Assembly (NCBI GenBank): GCA_020217265.1
Contig: JAIWOS010000094.1
Location: 1 to 11,569, forward strand
DNA: 11,569 nt
Reading direction: 5' to 3'
Source: Thiobacillus sp.
GTDB taxonomy: Bacteria > Pseudomonadota > Gammaproteobacteria > Burkholderiales > Thiobacillaceae
Shown here: one piece after another, positions 6,574-11,569 of the stretch
Position numbering within the stretch: position 1 is the stretch's first letter
Layout: each line of letters starts with the position of its first letter
Made by a program: the position numbers and the translations under genes
Notes under the pieces: generated by a model
Databases searched by the model: none
What the model was told of the DNA's origin: nothing
What the model saw: only the letters and a program-made list of their open reading frames with translations

Positions 6574-8096
6574 AGCTGCTGCGCTTGGCTCGCATCGTCC
6601 AGGTCGCGCTCAAATACGGGCTGGAGGAATTCTTTCTTGGCCACGAACGTGGGCGTCCGCTGCGCTGGGTCGTGCGCGCCCTGCTGTTCTGGCGCCCGGT
6701 GCACGAACCGCGTGCGGTGCGGCTGCGGCGCGCGTTCGAAGACCTGGGGCCAATTTTCGTCAAATTCGGCCAGCTGCTCTCGACCCGCCGCGACCTGGTG
6801 CCGCTCGACCTCGCCGACGAACTCGCGCGCTTGCAGGACCGGGTGCCGCCGTTCGATTCCGCCGCCGCCGTGGCGGTCATCGAAACCGCGCTCGGCAGGC
6901 CGCTCGACCATATCTACGCCGAATTCGACCGCACGCCGGTCGCCTCTGCTTCGGTGGCGCAGGTGCACTTTGCGCGCCTGCCCGACGGCAAGCCCGTCGC
7001 GGTGAAGGTGTTGCGCCCCGGCATCGCGCCGGTGATCGCGCACGACGTCAGCCTCATGTACGCGCTTGCGGGTCTCGTCGAAAAACTTTTTTCCGACGGC
7101 AAACGCTTGCGCCCGCGCGAGGTCGTCGCCGAATTCGAGAAGCACCTGGCCGACGAGCTCGACCTGATGCGCGAAGCCGCCAACTGCTCGCAGCTGCGGC
7201 GCAACTTCAAGGATTCGCCGCTGCTCGCCGTGCCCGAAGTCTATTGGGACACCTGCGCGAAAGACGTGATGACCATGGACCGCATGGACGGCATTCCGGT
7301 GAGCCAGATCGACCGCCTGCGCGATTCCGGCGTGAACATCCCCCGGCTCGCCGCCACCGGCGTGGAAATCTTCTTCACCCAGGTGTTCCGCGACGGTTTC
7401 TTCCACGCCGACATGCACCCCGGCAACATCCTCGTGCGCCCCGGTTCCGAGCAGTACATCGCGCTCGACTTCGGCATCATGGGCACGCTCACCGAAGTCG
7501 ACAAGCAATACCTCGCCCGTAACTTCCTCGCCTTCTTCCGCCGCGACTACAAGGGCGTGGCGCAGGCCCACGTCGAATCCGGCTGGGTGCCGGCCGACAC
7601 CCGCATCGACGAGCTCGAAGCCGCGGTGCGCGCGGTGTGCGAGCCGGTGTTCGACCGGCCGCTGAAGGAAATTTCCTTCGGCCGCGTGCTGTTGCAGCTG
7701 TTCCAGGCCTCGCGCCGCTTCAACGTGGAAATCCAGCCGCAGCTGGTCCTGCTGCAAAAGACCCTGCTCAACATCGAGGGACTGGGCCGTCAGCTCGACC
7801 CCGAGCTCGACCTGTGGAAAACCGCCAAGCCGTTTCTGGAGCGCTGGATGAACGAACAGGTCGGCTGGCGCGCGCTGGTGAAAAACCTCAAGGACGAAGC
7901 GCCCAAGTGGGCGCAACTGCTGCCGCAATTGCCGCGGCTCGCGCATCACGCGCTCAACGAAAACCGGCTCGTGCAACTCGAAACCGGCCTCACCCTGCTC
8001 TTGCGCCAGCAGCAGGCCCGCAACCGCTGGCTGGGCGTCATCGCCGGCCTGCTTGCCGTGCTGGCGATCACCGCACTGATTTCAATTCTGCGCTAA
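6570..8096 (+). CDS. ubiB: Ubiquinone biosynthesis protein UbiB (ABC1/ADCK atypical kinase)
   Basis: Membrane-anchored atypical kinase-like ATPase of 508 residues needed for ubiquinone synthesis. It is thought to help extract or present lipid intermediates to the Ubi complex. Hallmarks in order: the KxGQ motif KFGQLLSTR (K65, Q68); the Ala-rich loop ASASVAQVH (125-133) that replaces a normal glycine-rich loop; the ATP-site lysine K146 in [15 protein letters not shown]; the catalytic HADMHPGN (279-286); and DFG (300-302). Two hydrophobic stretches end the protein; the last, [21 protein letters not shown], is a clear membrane helix. No key residue is missing. The start is the ATG at 6570, overlapping the ubiJ stop; it has no separate ribosome site, so coupling is likely. 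The family also includes AarF, an older name. Confidence 0.97.
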   Translation: MKLLRLARIVQVALKYGLEEFFLGHERGRPLRWVVRALLFWRPVHEPRAVRLRRAFEDLGPIFVKFGQLLSTRRDLVPLDLADELARLQDRVPPFDSAAAVAVIETALGRPLDHIYAEFDRTPVASASVAQVHFARLPDGKPVAVKVLRPGIAPVIAHDVSLMYALAGLVEKLFSDGKRLRPREVVAEFEKHLADELDLMREAANCSQLRRNFKDSPLLAVPEVYWDTCAKDVMTMDRMDGIPVSQIDRLRDSGVNIPRLAATGVEIFFTQVFRDGFFHADMHPGNILVRPGSEQYIALDFGIMGTLTEVDKQYLARNFLAFFRRDYKGVAQAHVESGWVPADTRIDELEAAVRAVCEPVFDRPLKEISFGRVLLQLFQASRRFNVEIQPQLVLLQKTLLNIEGLGRQLDPELDLWKTAKPFLERWMNEQVGWRALVKNLKDEAPKWAQLLPQLPRLAHHALNENRLVQLETGLTLLLRQQQARNRWLGVIAGLLAVLAITALISILR

Positions 8097-8105
8097 GGAC
8101 GTTCC

Positions 8106-9530
8106 ATGCTCGTCGGCTTCGTCATCCTCTACCTGCTCGTTTCCATCGGCATCGGGGTGTATGCCGCGACCCGCGTCCACAACGCGCGCGATTACGTCGT
8201 CGCCGGCCGCCACCTGCCGATCTACATCGTCACCGCCACCGTGTTCGCCACCTGGTTCGGCTCGGAAACCGTGCTCGGCATTCCCGCCACCTTCCTCGAA
8301 GAAGGCCTGCGCGGCATCGTGTCCGACCCCTTCGGCTCGTCGATGTGCCTGATCCTGGTGGGCTTGTTCTTCGCCCGCAAGCTCTACCGGATGAACCTGC
8401 TCACCCTCGCCGACTACTACCGCAAGCGCTACGGCCGCAAGGTCGAGGTCATCACCGGCATCGCCATCATCCTCTCCTACCTCGGCTGGGTGTCGGCGCA
8501 GATGACCGCGCTGGGGTTGGTGTTCAACGTGCTGTCGCAAGGCGTCATCACGCAAACGCAGGGCACGCTCATCGGCGCCGCCATCGTGCTGCTCTACACG
8601 CTGTACGGCGGCATGTGGTCGGTCGCGCTCACCGACTTCTTCCAGATGAGCATCATCGTCGTCGGCCTGCTCTACATCCTCTACGTGGCGTCCGACATGG
8701 CCGGCGGCTTCGGCCACGTGGTGCAGCACGCCGCCGACCGCGGCCAGTTCCGCTTCTGGCCCGAGGCCAACAGCCGCGACATCATCGCCTTCGTCGCCGC
8801 CTGGATCACCATGATGTTCGGGTCGATCCCGCAGCAGGACGTGTTCCAGCGCGTGATGTCGGCCAAGAACGAAAACGTCGCCGTCGCCGGCTCGGTGCTG
8901 GGCGGCAGCCTTTACTTCGTCTTCGCCTTCGTGCCGCTCGCCATCGCCTATTCGGCCACGCTCATCGACCCCGCCCTGGTCTCCGGCCTGCTCGACAAGG
9001 ATGCGCAGATGATCCTGCCGCAGCTCATCCTCAACCACATGCCGGTGTTCGCCCAGATCATGTTCTTCGGCGCCCTGCTCTCCGCGATCATGAGCACCGC
9101 CTCGGGCACGCTCTTGGCGCCCTCGGTCACCCTGTCCGAAAACATCCTCAAGCCCTACCTGCCCAACCACACCGACAAGACCCTGCTCCTCACCATGCGC
9201 ATCGTCGTGGTCTGCTTTGCCGCCGCGGTCACGCTGTTCGCCTTGTATTCCGACGCCACCATCTACCAGATGGTGGAAAACGCCTACAAGGTCACCCTCG
9301 TCGTCGCCTTCGTGCCGCTCGTCGCCGGGCTCTACTGGAAGCGCGCCAACACGCGCGGCGCGCTCATGGCCATCGCGTTCGGGCTCGCGGTGTGGCTCCC
9401 CATGGAAATCTGGCTGCCGGAAGGCGAAGCCCTGCTGCCGCCGCAGTTCGCGGGCTTTCTGGCCAGCATCGTGGGCATGGCGGTCGGCAGTCTGACCGGG
9501 CGACGGGCGCACCGCCACGCGCATTCTTAG
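8106..9530 (+). CDS. Sodium:solute symporter family (SSSF) permease
   Basis: Integral membrane protein of 474 residues with about 13 hydrophobic segments spread over its whole length, the usual SSSF layout (PutP, PanF, choline and acetate carriers). The motif AIMSTASG, with S330 and T331, matches the Na+ site serine/threonine pair in the equivalent helix of PutP (S340/T341). Other family-like stretches are ATWFGSETVLGIP (helix 2), TLYGGMWSVALTDFFQ and GSIPQQDVFQRVMSAKN. The substrate cannot be told from sequence by eye. AAGGA at 8095-8099 overlaps the ubiB stop and fixes the ATG nine bases downstream, so it is very probably cotranscribed with the ubiquinone genes. Its link to quinone synthesis is not obvious. 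No terminator is seen right after the stop. Confidence 0.9.
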   Translation: MLVGFVILYLLVSIGIGVYAATRVHNARDYVVAGRHLPIYIVTATVFATWFGSETVLGIPATFLEEGLRGIVSDPFGSSMCLILVGLFFARKLYRMNLLTLADYYRKRYGRKVEVITGIAIILSYLGWVSAQMTALGLVFNVLSQGVITQTQGTLIGAAIVLLYTLYGGMWSVALTDFFQMSIIVVGLLYILYVASDMAGGFGHVVQHAADRGQFRFWPEANSRDIIAFVAAWITMMFGSIPQQDVFQRVMSAKNENVAVAGSVLGGSLYFVFAFVPLAIAYSATLIDPALVSGLLDKDAQMILPQLILNHMPVFAQIMFFGALLSAIMSTASGTLLAPSVTLSENILKPYLPNHTDKTLLLTMRIVVVCFAAAVTLFALYSDATIYQMVENAYKVTLVVAFVPLVAGLYWKRANTRGALMAIAFGLAVWLPMEIWLPEGEALLPPQFAGFLASIVGMAVGSLTGRRAHRHAHS

Positions 9531-9540
9531 AACAGACTAT

Positions 9541-9553
9541 CTGCCATTGGCAG
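9541..9553. promoter_or_regulatory. Inverted repeat, possible distal enhancer element
   Basis: CTGCC and GGCAG flank ATT in CTGCCATTGGCAG, just after the symporter stop. No T-tract follows, so it is not a terminator. Its centre lies about 136 bases upstream of the predicted sigma-54 start, within the usual enhancer range. Functional role is inference. Confidence 0.35.
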
Positions 9554-9567
9554 CGTCGGAATAATTT

Positions 9568-9579
9568 ACAGTGCACTGT
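9568..9579. promoter_or_regulatory. Perfect 12-base palindrome, candidate activator (enhancer) site
   Basis: ACAGTGCACTGT is identical to its own reverse complement. Its centre is about 110 bases upstream of the predicted sigma-54 start, where NtrC-type activators usually bind. A dimeric regulator is the natural reader; PrsR is a candidate by known association with PEP-CTERM genes, not by a site I can match. Confidence 0.5.
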
Positions 9580-9613
9580 GTCATTCCTCTCGCCAACCTC
9601 CGCGATATTCGGT

Positions 9614-9626
9614 TAACACATTGTTA
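9614..9626 (-). promoter_or_regulatory. IHF-like binding site
   Basis: On the minus strand TAACAATGTGTTA matches the IHF consensus WATCAANNNNTTR at every fixed position but one (A for T at the third base). AT-rich DNA (TATAAAA) adjoins it. It lies between the palindromes and the sigma-54 promoter, centred near -63, where IHF usually bends DNA so that the activator reaches the polymerase. Confidence 0.5.
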
Positions 9627-9656
9627 TAAAAGCCTCTTCTCACCCTCCACCTAGAC

Positions 9657-9672
9657 TGGCACAAACGATGCT
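9657..9672 (+). promoter_or_regulatory. Sigma-54 (RpoN) -24/-12 promoter of the second PEP-CTERM gene
   Basis: TGGCACAAACGATGCT matches the sigma-54 consensus TGGCACG-N4-TTGCW: full TGGCAC, the invariant GG and GC at exactly the right spacing, and only small differences elsewhere. Transcription would start near 9683, giving a leader of about 100 bases. Sigma-54 promoters need an ATP-driven enhancer-binding activator. PEP-CTERM systems commonly carry one (PrsR, partner of kinase PrsK), and RpoN/PrsR control of a PEP-CTERM gene has been reported in floc-forming betaproteobacteria. Confidence 0.82.
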
Positions 9673-9785
9673 TTGTTAATGGTAACTGAGCACGCCTGAA
9701 ATTTCCGAGGGTGTTTATTCAGTGAATTGGGACGGATAACTTCCTCAGTCTTCATTAAACAGACCTTCAACCAAGGAGCCACATT

Positions 9786-10583
9786 ATGAAAAAAACCGCA
9801 CTGGCCAGCGCCCTGTTTGCCACGGCCCTGTTCGCCGCGGCTAACGCCAGCGCTGCCCCCGTCATCGTCAACACTGCGCTTTCCAACATCGGCTCGGCGT
9901 TTGACAACATCATCACTGGCACGGGCACGACCGTTTCCACTGCGATAGTCACCGACGGACAAAGCACTTACAACTACATTGACAAGAATGGCAACCCAGC
10001 GACCGTGACGGTCACCCGCCCCAATGGCAACCCGGTCACTCCGAACGGCGGTTACTCTGACAACGGCATCTCGCTGAGCGGCAGCGTTTGGAACATCGGT
10101 CCCTTCGCATCTGGCTCTGACCCTATCCCTGGCTTCAATTCCGGTCTGACTTTCACGTTCAGTTCCCCGGTTAATGCTTTCGGTTTTGAAATTGGCGACT
10201 GGGCTACCTGCTGCACTAGCACCGTGCGTGACCCCAACGTCGTTTCCACCTATGGCGTGCCCGCACAAGGGAGTGGCTTGTGGATCGCCTTCGACGGTGG
10301 GGCGGCCACCCTGCCTGCCAACGCACTGAGTTCGAACGACAACCCCGGCGTTGTCGCCTCGGGTAGTTTCACCAACTTCATCGGCGCGATCGACTCGTCG
10401 GGCTTCTTCTCCAAGGTCACCTTCTTCGGCGACGGCTTTGGCGAATTCCTGGTGGCCGGCGGCACCTTGCGCTTCGCTTCGGTGCCGCGTGGCTCCGTGG
10501 GCGTACCCGAACCCGCCTCGCTCGCCCTGCTGGGTATCGGTGCGCTGGGTCTGGCCGCGATGCGTCGCCGCAAGACCGCCTGA
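9786..10583 (+). CDS. PEP-CTERM sorting domain protein, secreted, sigma-54 controlled
   Basis: Exported protein of 265 residues. The signal peptide MKKTALASALFATALFAA is followed by likely cleavage near ASA (residues 21-23). The C-terminal PEP-CTERM signal is classic: VPEPASLALLGIGALGLAA from residue 240, then MRRRKTA. It should be processed by an exosortase and sent to the cell surface or matrix. The middle is rich in Asn, Thr, Ser, Gly and Phe, with no catalytic motif I know; a CC pair lies in GDWATCCTST and the phrase LWIAFDGG recalls other PEP-CTERM proteins of unknown function. AAGGAG at 9773-9778, seven bases before the ATG, fixes the start. Its base composition and upstream DNA are visibly richer in A/T than the neighbouring genes, which may reflect expression level or separate origin. 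It stands alone, between a sigma-54 control region and a strong terminator. Confidence 0.92.
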   Translation: MKKTALASALFATALFAAANASAAPVIVNTALSNIGSAFDNIITGTGTTVSTAIVTDGQSTYNYIDKNGNPATVTVTRPNGNPVTPNGGYSDNGISLSGSVWNIGPFASGSDPIPGFNSGLTFTFSSPVNAFGFEIGDWATCCTSTVRDPNVVSTYGVPAQGSGLWIAFDGGAATLPANALSSNDNPGVVASGSFTNFIGAIDSSGFFSKVTFFGDGFGEFLVAGGTLRFASVPRGSVGVPEPASLALLGIGALGLAAMRRRKTA

Positions 10584-10597
10584 TCCAGGCACGCAAC

Positions 10598-10632
10598 AAC
10601 AAAAACGGCGACCTCGGGTCGCCGTTTTTGTT
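10598..10632. terminator. Strong bidirectional intrinsic terminator
   Basis: A perfect stem of 16 base pairs with a TCG loop: its core, CGGCGACC/GGTCGCCG, is flanked by five A on the left and five T on the right, extended by CAA/TTG pairing. Because it has a T-tract on both strands it can stop transcription of the PEP-CTERM gene from the left and of the APS kinase gene from the right. Confidence 0.95.
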
Positions 10633-10663
10633 TGGAGTTTTCCCGCCGACCGAAACGCGCGCG

Positions 10664-11569
10664 TCAGCGCAAATAGCCTTCGTATTCCAGCTTCAGCAGA
10701 ATCTGCTGCACCGCCTCGTCGATGCCGAGCCCGGTGGTGTCGATGGCGAGTTCGGGCCGCTCGGGCACTTCGTAAGGATCGGACACGCCGGTGAATTCCG
10801 GGATCAGGCCTGCGCGCGCCTTGGCGTAGAGGCCCTTGCGGTCGCGCGCCTCGCAGGTTTCGATGGGGGTGGCGACATGGATTTCGACGAAGCCGCCGAC
10901 GGCCTCGACCATGGCACGCACGTCGCGCCGGGTCTGGGCGTAGGGCGCGATGGGCGCGCAGATGGCAATGCCGCGGTTCTTGGTGATTTCCGAGGCGACG
11001 AAGCCGATGCGGCGCACGTTGATGTCGCGGTGCGCCTTGGAAAAACCGAGTTCGGACGACAGATGCCGGCGCACGATGTCGCCGTCGAGCAGGGTGACGT
11101 TGCGCCCGCCCATTTCCATCAATCGCGCGGCAAGTGCGCGCGCGAGCGTGGATTTGCCTGCACCGGACAGGCCGGTGAAAAACACGGTGAAGCCCTGCCG
11201 GTCGCGCGGCGGATACTGGCGATGCAGTTCGGCCAGCACTTCGGGAAAGCTGTACCAGTCGGGAATCTTGAGGCCGGCCTGCATGCGGCGCTGGAATTCC
11301 TCGCCCGACAGGGTGAGCTGCCGGGCGCCGGCGGGGGCCTCCTCTGCCGGCAGGTGTTCGGCGCGATCCTCGACGTAGACCATGCGCGGGTAGGCGATGA
11401 GCTTGACGCCGATTTTTTCTGCCCACGCCGACACGGGCAGTTCGGCATGCGCGTGTCCGAGGTCTTCGCCGCGCCGGCAGTCGCCGTCCGGCTGGTGTTC
11501 GCCGCCGGCGGCGAGCAGCGCGCAGCCGTAGTTGCGGGCGACGATGGCGCGCAGCAGCAATGCGGCGGC
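10664..11569 (-). CDS. cysC: Two-domain APS kinase with degenerate ATP-sulfurylase-like N-domain (5' truncated)
   Basis: The frame is open to the right edge, so only the C-terminal 301 residues are seen. The last 180 or so are an APS kinase, making PAPS from APS and ATP: P-loop GLSGAGKST (133-141), DGDIVRRHL, LGFSKAHRDINVRRIGFVA, APYAQTRRDVR, then KGLYAKARAGLIPEFTGVSDPYEVP. Before it comes an ATP-sulfurylase-like region (ALLLRAIVARNYGC, IPDWYSFPEVLAEL). The signature normally reading GRDHAG is GGEHQ here (fragment residues 22-26), so a catalytic arginine appears lost. From memory, the T. denitrificans protein Tbd_0210 (crystal structure 3CR8) has this architecture and is a hexameric APS kinase without sulfurylase activity. 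This is probably its orthologue. Naming it a bifunctional Sat/CysC would likely be wrong, though the missing N-terminal part holds other active-site residues. It converges on the PEP-CTERM gene and shares its terminator. Confidence 0.92.
   Translation of the reverse strand, partial: AAALLLRAIVARNYGCALLAAGGEHQPDGDCRRGEDLGHAHAELPVSAWAEKIGVKLIAYPRMVYVEDRAEHLPAEEAPAGARQLTLSGEEFQRRMQAGLKIPDWYSFPEVLAELHRQYPPRDRQGFTVFFTGLSGAGKSTLARALAARLMEMGGRNVTLLDGDIVRRHLSSELGFSKAHRDINVRRIGFVASEITKNRGIAICAPIAPYAQTRRDVRAMVEAVGGFVEIHVATPIETCEARDRKGLYAKARAGLIPEFTGVSDPYEVPERPELAIDTTGLGIDEAVQQILLKLEYEGYLR

Noticed and set aside
6153..7976. 607-codon open frame on the minus strand, opposite ubiJ/ubiB
   Set aside because: It is a mirror of the GC-rich codon pattern of ubiB, whose frame contains every family motif. 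The antisense translation is low-complexity (His, Arg, Glu, Val) with no recognisable domain.
8082..9524. 480-codon open frame opposite the symporter
   Set aside because: The product is His/Asp/Glu/Gly-rich without domains, typical of the complement of hydrophobic membrane-protein codons.
9685..9723. Leader hairpin (ACTGA ... TCAGT with weak inner pairing) as a possible riboswitch or RNA thermometer
   Set aside because: Only short, interrupted stems with G-U pairs, and no match to a riboswitch family I know.
9651..11426. 591-codon open frame on the minus strand through the APS kinase, terminator and PEP-CTERM gene
   Set aside because: It is in another frame than the true APS kinase, is Arg/Ala-rich, and crosses a strong terminator and a sigma-54 promoter. 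A shadow frame.

Overview
The window looks like chromosomal DNA of a GC-rich betaproteobacterium, most likely Thiobacillus or a close sulfur-oxidising relative. Three things point there: a ubiE-ubiJ-ubiB operon, PEP-CTERM surface proteins, and an APS kinase fused to a degenerate ATP-sulfurylase-like domain. To my knowledge that last arrangement was characterised in Thiobacillus denitrificans. The genus is an inference; the gene families are read directly from the sequence.

Layout. (1) Positions 1-1403, + strand: the C-terminal part of a large iron-sulfur oxidoreductase with two CCG domains. (2) 1505-2596, +: a secreted PEP-CTERM protein. (3) 2660-3073, +: a HIT-family nucleotide hydrolase. 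Its stop codon interlocks with the stop of phoR on the other strand. (4) 5137-3070, -: phoB then phoR, the phosphate two-component system, behind a three-half-site Pho box. (5) 5273-9530, +: ubiE, ubiJ, ubiB and a sodium:solute symporter, tightly packed as one operon. (6) 9531-9785: an AT-rich control region holding a sigma-54 promoter, an IHF-like site and two upstream palindromes. (7) 9786-10583, +: a second PEP-CTERM protein. (8) 10598-10632: a strong bidirectional terminator. (9) 11569-10664, -: the two-domain APS kinase, cut by the window edge.

How the parts work together. UbiE, UbiJ and UbiB serve ubiquinone synthesis: a C-methyltransferase, a lipid-binding scaffold and an atypical kinase/ATPase. 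PhoB/PhoR sense phosphate limitation and appear to autoregulate. The APS kinase makes PAPS. The two PEP-CTERM proteins need an exosortase (XrtA/EpsH type) that is not in this window. They seem to be controlled differently: the second has a full sigma-54 enhancer-type promoter, as expected for regulation by an NtrC-type activator such as PrsR, while the first has none visible.

The best leads are the sigma-54/IHF/palindrome module at 9541-9672, the loss of the ATP sulfurylase signature next to an intact APS kinase, and the symporter attached to the ubiquinone operon. I saw no rRNA, tRNA, CRISPR array, insertion sequence or integration site.
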